A stretch of 64,000 nucleotides of DNA from Ophioderma brevispina (GCA_023653785.1 JAMKCH010078773.1:62001-126000); one strand, 5' to 3'; counted from the stretch's first letter, positions 11,362-22,880 are shown. Program-made: numbers and translations. Notes: a model not told the origin generated them from the letters alone.

Positions 11362-11447
11362 AGGGAGTTTTTCTAACCTGGTCCTCTGATCAAACCTAGC
11401 TAGGATTTTTTAGGTGGAAAATGGATTGAGAAGAAGTTGTCGAAAGC

Positions 11448-11673
11448 ATGTATATAGCTCTAGACAAGATCACCACGGTGCAGTGCCAGCTAATGATGGG
11501 TGAAGAGCGCCAGAAAGGTCTCCCAATTAATTTGAATTCAATCGCCACAATGCACTTCAAGGTCACTGTCCTGGAAAGTATTGGTGGTGCTCAGATTACT
11601 TTTTGTCCTACCAATACCAATGATTCCTCCTGTTGTTGCACCAGAGGAATTGTAGTCATGGTAATGGTTAAAG
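11448..11673 (+). CDS. Candidate first coding exon, unknown product
   Basis: An ATG at 11448, 87 bases after the ETS motif, opens 75 codons plus one base up to the donor AAAG|GTAGGT. The peptide begins MYIALDKITTVQCQLMMGEE and looks globular rather than repetitive: mixed hydrophobic and charged residues, then a CCC stretch, and a hydrophobic VVMVMV just before the donor. I do not recognise a family. A minor alternative donor is ATG|GTAATG at 11660. The exon ends in phase 1, compatible with the candidate exon at 20075. A tiny upstream reading frame (ATG GAT TGA) precedes the start. Expression data would decide; a chance frame cannot be excluded. Confidence 0.4.
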
Positions 11674-11890
11674 GTAGGTCCATGCCAGTTCAAGGTCTTT
11701 GAGTAAATTTTGTACAGAGTGAAGACAGTTGGATCGCAAAATAGGCGACACTAGTGATTCTCTCAATGCCTGGTTCCATAAAAAAAATGTGACATTATTT
11801 ATATGAATCTACATCTTTTTTTTAATGTTTTCACTTTTTTTTATAGAGTTAATGTAATTGCAATATTATTGTTATAGCAAGCCAGGACAA

Positions 11891-13225
11891 TCTATATATT
11901 AATACGGGTCTCGGGTGTGTCTGGTCTGTCTGACCGCGTCCTATTTTCTCGGAGACCGAGGTCCGCACGTTCCTGAAACTTGGTGTGGGGGTGCCCCTTG
12001 ACCGTCCGAAGACCGAGTTGTATTGGTAGTGGATCCAAGGTCATCGGGGGTCAGTTCGAGGTCAAAAGAGGTCAATGGGTAACTTGGTGTATGGACATGA
12101 AAGTTGGAGGTGGGGTCGATTTTTGTTGCCGAAAATTTTGAAGATCACGCCGCAATGTCATCAGTGGTCATTCAAGGTCAAATGAATGTTAAACATTGGT
12201 TTCTCGGAGACCGAGGGTCGCCGTTCCTGTAACTTGGTGGTGTTGCCTCTTGACCGGTCCGAATACCGAGGTTTTTTGGTTAGTGGATTAAGGTCATAAG
12301 GGTCATTCAAGATCAAATGAGGTCAAATTGGGTAAACGTTTGGTGTATGGACATGAACTTGGCGGGTGGGGTTGATTTTTGATGCCAAAAATTTTGAGGG
12401 TCACGACAAGGTCAGTAGGGTTCATTCAGGTCAAATGGGGTAACGGTGTATGACATGAAACTTGGAGGGTGGTTCGATTGTTGATGCCGCAAATGATTTT
12501 TGAAGGTCACGACAAGGTCACCAGGGGTCATTCAATTTCAAATGAGGTATAAACGTTGGTTTTCTCGGAGACCGGGGTCGCATGTTTTCCGGAAAACTTG
12601 GTTGGTGGGTTGGCCGTCTTGACCGCCGAGACCGAGTGTTGTATTGGTTAGTGATCAAAGGTCATCAGGGGTCATTCAAGGTCAAATGGGGTAACCTTGG
12701 TGTATGGACATGCCCTGGAGGGTGGGGTCGAATTTTTTGATGGCCAAAAAATTTTGAAGGTCACGACAAGGTCATGAGGGGTCATTCAAGGTCAAGGTTT
12801 ACCGTCTTTTCTCGAGACCGCGTGTCGCATGTTCCTGAAACTTGGTGTTGGTTCCTCTTGACCGTCCGCAGACCGAGGGTTTTATTGGTTTGTGGATCAA
12901 AGGTCATCGGGCATTTAAGGTCAAAGGAGGTCCAAAAAGGGTAAACTTTGGGTGTACCAGACAAACTTGGTGGGTGGGGTCGATTGGTGATGCCAATAAA
13001 TTTTAAAGTTCCTGATAATGTCGTCAGGGTCATTCAATGTCCAATGTGGTAAACGTTGGTGATGGACATGAAACTGGAGGGTGTGGTCAATTGTTGATGC
13101 CGAGATTCTTAAAGGTCACGACAAGGTCATCAGGGTCATTCAAGGTCAAAGGAACCGTGAAACCCAAGATGTCATTCAAGCGCAGGTGATCGCGAAACCC
13201 AGGTTATCGCGAAACCCAGGGACCA
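11891..13225. repeat. Degenerate tandem repeats rich in AGGTCA
   Basis: Recurring modules include 'ttctcggagaccg' (about 11945, 12201, 12561, 12809), 'tatggacatgaaacttgg' and 'aaggtcacgacaaggtcat', repeated at irregular 100-350 bp intervals with many small indels. I count about 28 (A/G)GGTCA hexamers on the plus strand between 12038 and 13148, often at exact 10-bp steps (12659, 12669, 12679). The array ends with two copies of atcgcgaaacccagg. No open reading frame persists. Confidence 0.8.
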
Positions 13226-13788
13226 CCCAGTATTATTATACCTGTTGAAAGTTGTAATTACTCTTTACAGTAACATGTTTTGTGCTCTTTGATATGTTAT
13301 TTAAAAGCATTTCCTGTTGAAATTGCATCAATGCATCATAAAACATTCATTTTGTAGTTGAAAAACCATTTTGCAAAAACGACCTTCTCACTTCAGTAAT
13401 ACTGAAATTGCTTATTAAATGTGGTTTCTGTTCTTTGTTGGTGAGAATTCACATTTTAAAAAACAAACATAAGAATTTCATTACATCAAAAACACGCAAT
13501 AAAAAATCCCAACAGTCAAAATGGTGGTGGGTTCCCTTGGTTACCCATCCGTGTGACAGATGGGAGGTGAAACCGGTAGGAAGTTTTTTTGATGTTGGGT
13601 CCCTACATTGCTACCACCCATGGCCAAACTTGGCATTGATTCTTTTTTTATTTTGACAAACACCATCATTTGTGAGATTGTAAGTCAGAGATAATCGTAA
13701 AAATATGCTATTTGGAATATTTTGGGAAAAGCACGAATGGGCTGTTTTCGAATAAATATTCAGTTTGTGTCCCATGATATGTACAAAG
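13226..13788. other. No gene or element seen
   Basis: AT-rich sequence between the tandem array and a MITE. Nothing could be assigned. Confidence 0.45.
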
Positions 13789-14082
13789 TTAAAGACACTA
13801 TCATGATTTGAAAAAAATATTTGAAATTTTGCAGAAATACTTCACTTCAAAGTGAAGGATAAGTCTTTAGAATTCTCAAAGTTACCTTTTCCTCCAGTTG
13901 TAGAATTAACAGAAAAGGGAAGAAAAAACGGCAGTGTCCAAGATACGATTCTCCCTTCAATACGTGCTGTAGTAGTGCCGTATCGGACAATAAGGACTAA
14001 AATCTCCGAGCCTGCCTTAGTAGGTTGCTGCTGGTCCCTTATCATTTGCAGGGTATGGTTAGGATACCTGTACTTGTTACAA
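13789..14082 (+). mobile_element. TTAA MITE family E, copy 3, 3'-truncated
   Basis: TTAA at 13789-13792, then agacactatcatgatttg and the family interior (tttgcagaaatacttc, gttgctgctggtcccttatc, tttgcagggtatg). Similarity fades near 14082 and the right inverted repeat is absent. Confidence 0.8.
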
Positions 14083-14731
14083 TACAAACTACTTCATGTA
14101 ATTTAATACATTTATAACCATTAACTGATTAAGCTTATTTTGTTAAATTTTTTAATATAAATGTTCATACCAGCGGTGACTTTAGGTAGTTATCCATGTT
14201 ATATCTATGGCTTACACTTTCTTGTTAATATTGGTGGAATACTTATCAGGATTGTTTGTTTGGAAATTTCACTCCCTTGTTGTCCCGGCTTTGAATTGAT
14301 ATCGTTTCTTTTTCATTATGGTACTTCTTCTCTTGGTCTAAGGGCATTCAACTATTTGTAATTTAATTAACAATATGATGTGCTGGTCTACACCACATCA
14401 TCTCCACATCACATAAATGACTGTAGTTACAACATCTTTGAAAATACAGCAATATGATGTGGAAATGGTATACTCACATTTCTACCAAACCAAAGAAACT
14501 AGAACGTTCTTTCAATTTAACGTTTAACATTTAATCAAGAATATGTTCACATTCTAATCGTACTCAAGATCTACTTTTTGTAAACTCGCATTAGTGATAC
14601 ATAATTTTAATTATGAAAAGGGTCCGTTATTCTTGCCTAAAATCCGCCCTCCTGAAAACAGGATGTGTACTACTTGTGGACTTACAAGAAACAGAAAATT
14701 AAATCATTGTATAATGAAATGTAACTCAGGT
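14083..14731. other. No gene or element seen
   Basis: AT-rich. A short direct repeat of caatatgatgtg occurs near 14370 and 14451. Confidence 0.45.
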
Positions 14732-14948
14732 TGTAGCTAGCAATTTTTAGTGGTGGGTGTTATTCGATGAAAATTTGACATATTTATAATGTTCTGCCTA
14801 AAAAATGGTGCAATATTTGCATAAATTATTAAAATTGTGCATTTTTGCTTTTTTCAGTGGTGGGCTCTAGAGTTAAAATTGGTGTTTTATGGTGGGCTCT
14901 GAAGCTGAGTCGTGGCTCTGCCGCCCACCACCGCCCACTGTAGCTACA
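14732..14948. mobile_element. Possible short MITE
   Basis: Ends tgtagctag and ctgtagctaca form an 8-9 bp inverted repeat, followed internally by agtggtggg and cccaccaccgcccact. Internal gtggtgggctct repeats occur near 14857 and 14890. No clear target duplication, so the boundaries are tentative. Confidence 0.4.
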
Positions 14949-15245
14949 TTCCCTGGTCACGCGGATACTCCTCAGCGTAAGAGCTTTTATCTCATATTAA
15001 TGCTATCTTAAACTACGGATATTATTATGATAATGTTTATTTCCTTAAAAATTAATGACGTCATGATTTTGACAGTTAAAAAGTGTATCTAATTTTGTTG
15101 ATTTCTTGTCTGCTTTAATATTCGTTCTAATCCTTTTTATTTCATGTAATGTTGTGCTAATTGTTTCATTGATCATACCTATATATTATGTTGGGTGTAT
15201 ATTTCAATAAATTTGGCTTTTGGGTCATACTAAACTATGTACCAG

Positions 15246-15297
15246 AGCTATGTCAAAGATCTAAGGAAGTTGCCATTGCAACGGATGGGATTTAAAG
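15246..15297 (+). CDS. Weak candidate internal exon
   Basis: A perfect branch-point-like word (tactaaac, 15229) lies 17 bases before ACCAG|AGC, and the 52-nt segment closes at AAAG|GTAATA. Frame 1 reads SYVKDLRKLPLQRMGFK, protein-like but short and unrecognised. There is little pyrimidine tract before the acceptor. It ends in phase 1. Confidence 0.2.
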
Positions 15298-16543
15298 GTA
15301 ATAAGACAAAAATTATCAGGTTTTCAATTTTTGATTATTTCTGCATTTTTGGTAACACATTCCTTTTTTTTTTATTACTGCTGAATTTAAACGTTTCAAA
15401 GGACTGGCAGGCACAACTGGATAGGTCAAGGATCAATGAGTTTATTTGTAGTTCTCAACACCAGGAGCAACATAAGGCCACTAGCTCAAAAACTTCCAGA
15501 TATTATTTCAAAATTGGCATTTCAACTTTGTTTGGCTTGAAATGTTACCCTTTCTATACTTTGACATAACTCATAAACTTTCACTACTGCTTGCATCATG
15601 TGAAAGTCACACCCATATGTGGAGCATGTGTGTCTCCATCGCCATGGAAACTGAACTTGACCTGGCCAAAATGTGGCAAGCAGAATCGAGCCATCCCAGT
15701 GGGGGATCTTATTATTTAGACAAATTAATTTGTCCTCAGGATCACACCTTTTGGTAGTGTGGTATTACTTAAAACCATAATACCAGAGGCTTTGTTTTAA
15801 TTAGGAGATCCTAATGTGTAATTTTGATCACACATGGCTGGTCTGTACTCGACCTGGTTCTAGGAGGACTTCTGTGACCTCTTTCTGATGGCTCTGCAAG
15901 CAGACCCCTTTGTGAGTTTGAACCACATTCTAGTAGTTGGAACATTCAAGTCACCAATTCCCATGAAATGCTGTAATCCCCACATCATATGACCTAAACT
16001 CAAATGAAATCATAACAAAACCATCAGTTATATAGGGAATAAAAGGGTAAACAATACAGTGTCCTTTTTCTAATAAAGAAAGCAAACTAGATGAAAACCA
16101 CCTCCAGTTGCACTCCTAAAAAATAATGTAGTGTCCACGTTGGCCTTGCCTCAGAGGAAAACTTTGTACTGAACATAAAGAAACCACTTCTGATGCAAAG
16201 GTTATATGTGAATTACCAGTATTTAAAACTTCATTCACACTTGTCGTCTTTTACTAAGCTTCACACCAGCTTCCCATTGCACAAAAAAACTTTGCCAAAT
16301 TTAAAATTGACAATTCTCCTTGGCTCCAGATCAGTTGTTAAAGTACTTTCATCTAACTGTTAATACTTGCTCCTTAACCACATCTTGTCCTTTCCTTAAT
16401 AGTTTGCCAACTTTTATTAAGAAATTGGCCCTGAAGAAACTGGACAATCCCTCTTTAAGTGTCCAGTTATATTCAACCATTTTAAAGGCCTGGGTCCAAA
16501 GATTTCTATTTTGCATGTGATTGGTCTCATACAACCATGTGAT
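15298..16543. other. No gene or element seen
   Basis: Short open frames only, without splice signals I trust. Confidence 0.45.
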
Positions 16544-16901
16544 TTAAAGGAGCAACAAGAGATTTCACACATCAGGTGTCCCTTATTGAAAATCTTGATT
16601 TTTTGCACTGATGTAAAGTTTTTCATCAAAAACATCCCCATCTTAAAGGATCAAGTTAAGAATTATTTCTTTGTACAAAAATTTCTAATTAATTCTCTTT
16701 GGTAAAAAATTCTTAATTTTGTATTGGAGCAAATACAAAATTCAGCCTGTTTCACGTTGAAAAATGAGCAACTCCAAATCACTTTTTAAGACATTTTTAT
16801 AGCCAAATACAGGGTAAGAAATCTGTGGAGTGTCTAATCTATGAAATCACTATATATGACACAATATATCGATGCTTTGAAATCTCTCGTTACACCTTTA
16901 A
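16544..16901 (+). mobile_element. TTAA MITE family C, copy 2
   Basis: The 350-bp element (16548-16897) lies between TTAA at 16544-16547 and 16898-16901. Ends aggagcaacaagagattt and aaatctctcgttacacct are inverted. Full-length and the closest to the reference copy at 44795. Confidence 0.9.
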
Positions 16902-17703
16902 GTATTTTTAGCTAAAGGTTTGTCCTTACAAAGTGTCCGAAATCACTTTTTCTTATATGTACCTCTGTATCCAAGTTCATCAGTTTCAACTAAGCTGTGA
17001 AATTTGATGAAGATCCTTTTCAACAAGAAACTGTGTCACTATGGTTACATCATGCATAAATTCCCAAGATCATCTTCAATATCCTGCGGGTATAAAGTTA
17101 ATTGGCATGGTAAGAAAAATGACAACCTAAGGTCGGAGGTCACCAATTAAAAGTAAAATGGACACCGCCTCCATCGTTATATATAAGCATATAGCATAAA
17201 CCATGAAAATTGACCAACTTGTAGAAATACAGTGGAAATAAAATTTGAGTACTAATTAGCCTTTTCCACAATGAAGGATACAGTTTAGATCACTTGTCAT
17301 ATTATCCCGTTTTTGTCAAGAGTCCACCTCTCTTGTTCGTGGATACGGGTGCGTAAAGTGTTGCATCTTTCACCGCAACACAGATCATTCGTAAATGTTC
17401 GATTGTTAACTTACGTGAGACATTTCATACCGAGCGCATTGGGTTAGATCATGTGGATTAGCAGTAACAAAGCATAACAAATCATTCGTAAATATAATTG
17501 TTGATCTCCGTGAAAAAAATAATATTTTGATAATCCATGCGATTAATTCTAACACCTGCGTATTAGCTAAATTAAAAGGGCTACTTCAGTTCCATGACCC
17601 TCTCTCTGGTCCCCGCTATGTCATTCTTGAGTGTAGAAAAAAATCTTTGATATGACAGCAGGTATCCGATCTTAATGTAGTAGTAAATCCAAAGTTTTAA
17701 GTC
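16902..17703. other. No gene or element seen
   Basis: AT-rich sequence with no repeat or exon signal that could be supported. Confidence 0.45.
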
Positions 17704-18172
17704 CAGTTTGGGGGGGTGGTCGGATTTACTTCACACTTGTAGCAATCGCCCTTACTCCCTCCTTCCACTTTGCCTGATTCAATGCATCCTCCATCCGCAA
17801 CCCAACCCTCCTACTCTCCTCCTCCACTTGCTTCTTCTATGTCTTCTTTGGTTGTCCCCTCCTCAAACCACCCACCTCGAACTCAAAGCCCTTCTTAAAA
17901 CATGCTCATCATCCTTCCTTAGCACAGCCCATACCAATGTACACCATTTGTTTTTCACAACCGGTCCACTGCTTCCAAACCCAACATCTGCATCAAGTTC
18001 TCAGTCTTCCTATCCAACTTCACACCTCACATTACTCTCATCATTGCTCTCTCTGTCCTCAAAATCCCCATCTCATTTTGCTCAGACACCATGTCTCACT
18101 CCCATAAAACATCACCGATCTCACACAACTCTTGTACACCATTCCTTTCATCTTCAAATGGGGATCCCCTTA
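17704..18172 (-). pseudogene. Dead LINE: C-terminal end of a reverse transcriptase ORF
   Basis: Read on the minus strand from about 18160, the sequence encodes VYKSCVRSVMFYGSETWC, then RTERAMMRVM, GVKLDRKTENLMQMLGLEAVD, KTNGVHWYG, LRKDDEHVLRRAL and, near 17830, VGLRMEDALNQAKWKEGV followed by RAIATSVK and IRPPP. This order (GSETW, R-TER-MMR, WYGH-like, LR-DD--VLR, KKT, AKW-EGVRAIA) is the well-known tail of a non-LTR retrotransposon polyprotein downstream of the RT domain. It is broken by several stop codons and frameshifts and lacks the RT core and endonuclease, so it is 5'-truncated as is usual for LINE copies. The plus-strand 155-codon open frame over the same bases is its shadow. Confidence 0.85.
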
Positions 18173-18187
18173 TAATAGACTTATTTC

Positions 18188-18370
18188 AACCCTGGTAGTA
18201 GACATTAGTTTATATTACATTAGGTTTTGAGATTTGGGAAACCATCTAAAAAACACTGACCTATAGACTAGGCTTTTTTTGGACTCATTTGAATGTATTT
18301 TTCATGCTGATTCCGAATATGATCGGGAAAATGTATCATTTTGAAAATTCTGAAATATTTTGCAATTATG
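18188..18370 (+). repeat. Interspersed repeat family B, copy 1
   Basis: Shares ccctggtag...gggaaaccatct.aaaaacactgacct.agactaggct...ggactcatttgaatg...catgctgattcc with copies near 25066, 34404, 38358 and 44536. Outer parts are related as inverted segments (gagatggctt / gggaaaccatctc) in the better copies. Confidence 0.7.
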
Positions 18371-18831
18371 TGAACTTTTGAGCAACTATAGTTGTCTTGC
18401 AGACATAGTGACAATGCATTGCATTGTGGGATTGATTCAATGCACCCCTGGGTTATTGTCAACTGCCTAATCAAGACACAATTTTTGAGCAAAATTGGGT
18501 TGAAAAGGGGCAGTAATGCATGACGAGGAACACAATATTCAAATTTTTCTTCTCAAAAATGGATGAACATTTTGCTGCCTTGTTGAACTTCCATTGTCAA
18601 TTTTAAGAGTAAAATATACTCACATCTGATAACTAAAGCTGATTTCAAAACCCCAGATTGTTGTCACTTAGATTTTTCCATTTTCTATAGGAGTCTTTTA
18701 GGAATTGTAATTCTTTGCTATTTAGATTGAAAGATCATGAAGGGGGTTGAAAAAAGTGGTGAGCCCTTTAGGGCACAGCTCTTTGACCCCATATAAATTG
18801 TCTCCTTTATTTTAAGAACAATTTTAAGCAG
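18371..18831. other. No gene or element seen
   Basis: AT-rich sequence between two repeats. Confidence 0.45.
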
Positions 18832-19107
18832 TGGCGACACAATTTTGACAACTGATATAAGTAGGACCATGCTATTATCTCTGCAAAAATTGGACAAATC
18901 CAGTGCAGGAATCTTGCCATATAGGCTTACAAAGGTCACAATTTTTATGTTATAGCGCCCTCTATATGCCCATTCTCTATAGAAAGACGTGGAAAACTAG
19001 AATTTTAAGAAAAATCATATTTGCCCGCAATGAAATTTCGTAAAATTTACACAGAATGTAGTTAGTGGGCTAAATATTCCAAATCAGTTGTCAAAACTGT
19101 GTCGCCA
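18832..19107 (-). mobile_element. MITE family A, copy 2
   Basis: A 276-bp element with 25-bp terminal inverted repeats differing at one base: tggcgacacaattttgacaa... on the left, complement of ...ttgtcaaaactgtgtcgcca on the right. The interior is the reverse of 1984-2253 (ccctctatatgcccattctctatagaaa; aaaaatcatatttgcccgca). Confidence 0.85.
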
Positions 19108-20074
19108 GGGTGATAATTTTTGTTTTATTTTGGTTTTGTCATAATAAATGAGACTTTCAAACAGCTGTGAGGGTCTGGGTAGTGGCACAACAAGTCACCA
19201 AAAGTTGATACAGATAAGTCATGTAGTAGACCCGATTTTGACCATTGTACAAAAAAAGACCTAAACAATGTCTAATTTCTGTTAAATCCAGGCATAGTGG
19301 AAAAATGGGATTTTATCACAAAATTGACCATAAGAAAGGCAATTTAATCAAAATTACAATTAGAGCTGGTTGCACACAATCTAATTTTTAATTTATCATC
19401 AATTGCTTAATGTCCTTTGTTATCTCTGCATTGTAGTCTGGCCAATAGGTTTTAATGAGTGACACATAAATAAAATATAATTTTGAGCTTAATAAAATGT
19501 TGCCAATTAATTCAAATGGAAGCTAAAATATTAGTTGTGAGACAAGCCTGAGTCATCAGCTTGTTCATTTATTTGTACATTATCAAGTTTGATTATGGAA
19601 TAACATCTTGTAAATACATGTAGGCTAAGGTCATATATATAAGTGGCGTCAAATGATACATAGGCGGCTTGTCATACATAAAGATGGTATATTTGATTTG
19701 GCAGAAAAAATATTTGGCTGTTTGTTAGGCCAAATTGATTTCTCAGTTTATACAGTGATATAACTGGCATTAAATGATATATATTAACAAGCCTTGTTGT
19801 ATAGGGTGCACCAAAAAGCTTCCCTATCGTAATTTGACCTAGCTTTTGTTGTATTTATGTAAAAACAACTTGAAGGTTATAAAGGGCATATATCCTGTAT
19901 AATGCATGAAGAGTCAGTAGGCAAGTTCAAAATATTTTTGGATTTTTTTCTCTTTTGGCCTATATAGCTCTAAAAGTTGCAAATGTATTTAATTTTTGTT
20001 CCTTGGAATACCTCCACCTCCTCATGCCCCTTTTGTATCTATTTTATATACATTTTCATTAAAAAAAATTATAG
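19108..20074. other. No gene or element seen
   Basis: Probably intron; the pyrimidine-richer stretch at 20015-20062 may belong to the acceptor of the exon below. Confidence 0.4.
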
Positions 20075-20202
20075 AAATGGGAACAGCTGTGCAACAATAT
20101 CAGTTAACAAAGGAGTGGTGTGTAAACTTTAGTCCCATCCATCCTGGAGAGTACCGTTCTTGTTTTTCTGGTCAACTGGTTTTCTTTGAAGTCAGTAGGC
20201 AG
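20075..20202 (+). CDS. Candidate internal exon, possibly beta-sandwich (ASH/MSP-like) segment
   Basis: A 128-nt open segment lies between an acceptor (attatag|AAATGG) and a donor (AGGCAG|GTAATC). After two bases it reads 42 codons exactly: it begins MGTAVQQYQLTKEW, then CVNFSPIHPGEYRSCF and SGQLVFFEVSRQ. The pattern V-FSP-hPGEYRS-f-G-LvF is reminiscent of the strand-loop-strand pattern in ASH/MSP domains of ciliary proteins; this is a judgement from memory of the pattern and no family can be named. The two leading bases fit the phase-1 end of the exon at 11673. The frame stays open a few codons beyond the donor. Not a repeat elsewhere in the window. Confidence 0.35.
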
Positions 20203-20605
20203 GTAATCAGCAGTAGATAGCGTTATTCTGCCGCATTGCACAAGCTCAATGGACAGGAAACCACTCACATCTCAGATCCAAGGATTTATTTTGATTTGGG
20301 AAAAAAAAAGTTCCATTGGAATTGAAACTTTTTGTAATGATGACAATTGTAGCAATTATGGATTTTTACGATGTATTCAGAGTATCTTGTTTTTTTGTGC
20401 CGAGTAGTAGTAAGGTCAGAATTTGGTTAAAAGTACAAATCCGGGGATTAGCTGTAGTGTCAACATGGCCAAGGTTGTATTTTGTTTGCAACAGGAAAAA
20501 AAATTATGCTAATGGGTGTAAAGCTAGTTAATTCTTTTGCCCAATTGTGACAAATTGGATAAATATATGATTGAGGACAATTTGACAATCATTTTTTCCT
20601 TGTAG

Positions 20606-21090
20606 ATGATTATGTTGACCTGTTCAATATTTTGCTAACTTTAGAATACAGATATCATGTAGACTCTGTGTAGACCTTGTATTCTTGCATTCAACTTCAT
20701 GACTACTCATCTGAAATACTGAATTTGCCTAACTTTGTGATCAGGGCAAATGGCTTGTCTTAATGATGTTGGCCTGTTCTGTATTTTGCTAACTTTGGAA
20801 AACGGATATCGAATGAGGGTTGACAAACAGAAGAACTTGACTCACTTTACGGCCATTTTGAGATTTTGTCACCCAAAAAATCTCATAACAATACCCACAG
20901 ATTCTTCTGTTGCCATAAAGCACAACACTTTACCACTTCTCATTGGAGACCAACAGAAGGTGTCAAATCTGAGTTACATTTTTAAAATTTTGTGAGTCAA
21001 GACCTTTTTATCTCAACTCTTGGTATCATGTTGACTCTATGTAGACCTTATATTCTTTTATGCAAATCGTGATTGATCATCTGAAATTTG
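20606..21090 (+). repeat. Diverged direct duplication, second copy split by an insertion
   Basis: 20611-20716 (gttgacctgttcaatattttgctaac ... gactactcatctgaaat) is repeated from 20769 (gttggcctgttctgtatttt) and continues at 21024 (tatcatgttgactctatgtagacct...catctgaaat). The break between the parts holds the element listed next. Confidence 0.75.
20807..21027 (+). mobile_element. Short MITE with uninterrupted paralogue
   Basis: The 213-bp element 20811-21023 is flanked by TATC on both sides (20807-20810, 21024-21027), while the paralogous stretch at about 20650 reads gatatcatg without interruption. Ends gaatgagggttgacaaacag... and the complement of ...tttttatctcaactcttgg form an imperfect inverted repeat including acttgactcac / gtgagtcaag. 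An 81-codon open frame across it is not supported as a gene. Confidence 0.65.
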
Positions 21091-21318
21091 GATTGCTAAT
21101 ACAGCCATTTTGGTATAAATGATAGATAGGTTATTAGTATGAAGAATACAAGATCTCTTTTATGACAGTGACTCAGTTATCTTCATGGCATCATGCTCAC
21201 TGTAGTAGTTGCAAAATGACATTAAAATCAATTTCAAAATTGGAATGTCTCAATTTTTGGCAATTCATCATCCCATTCTTCTAATCTGTGGATTTAGAAT
21301 CCAATATAACAATATCCA

Positions 21319-21663
21319 TTAAAGGAGCTTGTTCCAATTTACGTCTATTGTGTTTTCTACTTGATATGAGAGCCTGACACATGCACATACGCCCTATCAA
21401 GTACAGTGGGAAACAAACTTGTGGTTTTGATGGTAGAAGCAATAATGCATATTGCAAAGCCCTATTCAATACTGTGCTAATTTTGATGGTTAACCACTAA
21501 AACGGTGTTTTTTTGTTTAAATCTTAGGAATGAAATGGATTTGAGGGCTCAAATTTCATGACGACAATGAGAAAAATACGGCCTTTCATCTGATATCAAA
21601 ATCGATACTACTTCCGGTTAAATCAGCGGGGGTCCCAAAGACGATCAGAACACGTACCTTTAA
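21319..21663 (+). mobile_element. TTAA MITE family D, copy 1
   Basis: Between TTAA at 21319-21322 and 21660-21663. Left end aggagcttgttccaattt, right end gacgatcagaacacgtacct. Interior phrases tggtagaagcaataatgc, gagggctcaaatttcatgacg and aatgagaaaaatac match the other copies. Confidence 0.9.
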
Positions 21664-22370
21664 GTTGTCTTGAGATGTGCTCACTTAAGGGTAGACATTT
21701 CATATAGAAGTCCCAAGGATGCAAATGAGGTATTGCCATTTATTCTGTTAAGTGCTACTGCACAACAACATACCGCACATGACGGAATCAATTGTAAATA
21801 ATGAAATTATCAAAACAAATTCACTTTCTCATAGGAAATTCTTATGGAAGCTTTACTTTAGCCAAAAAAAAAACCTCTTATTTCAAAAAAAAAAATAAAC
21901 AAGCAAATAAAAACTACATAATTATTTGTTAGTTGAATAAAAATTTGTGTTTCATTCTTTAGTAACTGTAAAGAAGTGGAGTGGTTGTTGCCATTGGATG
22001 GTATGAACTTGCCTTGAACTGTATTATTGGCACAATTTCAAAACTGGCAATCTGAATAAATGTGTTGCAAATAATGAATAACACAATAAAGTATTTGTCA
22101 ACAAAAGGTGAAATTGAGAATCGAGAGACCGAGAAATCCTAGCAGCTCTTTTTCCCCCATATTTACATTTTGTCGAAATAAAAGTGAACGCTGATCATTT
22201 TTGCACTGATCATAATGCATCACAATTTTGCTGATTTCCAGTGAACATGGAACTCTTCAACATGGAGAGAGTCTTGAGAAGTTTCTCATTGTGTGAAGGG
22301 CCTAACTGCTCATTGGAAAACTATTGTGGTAAAAATTGTCAATTTTGAAAAAAAAAAAAAAACTCTTGTT
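21664..22370. other. No gene or element seen
   Basis: AT-rich with short A runs near 21880. Nothing assigned. Confidence 0.45.
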
Positions 22371-22630
22371 CAGTTGACTCTATGTCAAGTTGCCCCCTCT
22401 AACTCGAAAAAGCGGGATGTTGTGGCCCAAAATGTGTTTTCTTCTTTGGGAAATTTTGACCAATTTTAGCCTAAATTTGGGCAAAATTAATGTGAATTTG
22501 AAATTTTTTACATGTACATTTCATCAATTTTAGTTAGCAAATCACCGAGAGGACTTAAAACTTTGCCCCCATTGGCAGGACGACTTGAGAATTTTGACCC
22601 CTCTGGAGCGATTACTTTGGTACGTCACTG
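22371..22630 (+). mobile_element. hAT-like MITE family H, copy 1
   Basis: Begins cagttgact... and ends ggtacgtcactg. The interior shows the family landmarks ttgccccctctaactcgaaaaagcggga, aaattttgaccaatttt.gcctaaat and ggacgacttgagaattttg. Ends are degraded relative to the copy at 57182. Confidence 0.8.
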
Positions 22631-22689
22631 CTCTATGTGCAACCTTTATTGCCTCTTTCATGAATGAAAGACTTATGTAAGGTCCTTCT

Positions 22690-22880
22690 TTGGTTCTTCA
22701 AGATGAGCCAGAGAAGGAGCATTTCAAATTTCAAGAATCGTTTTCCTTCAGGATTCCAGGACTTTAAATTTCACTTGGTAATGAGAAAAATATGAACTTT
22801 CTTCTGATACCAAAATCTCAATTTTGATAGAGTAAAGTGGTTCATTCTATGCAAAGGACAGCGCTCAACAGAACACTTCA
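22690..22880 (+). mobile_element. Degenerate remnant of MITE family D
   Basis: aatgagaaaaatatgaactttcttctgataccaaaatc resembles the family D interior aatgagaaaaatacagcctttcatctaacatcaaaatc. Ends are not recognisable. Confidence 0.45.

Noticed and set aside
17708..18175. 155-codon plus-strand open frame rich in Leu, Ser and Pro
   Set aside because: It is the antisense shadow of the minus-strand LINE relic; its composition follows from the purine-rich LINE sequence.
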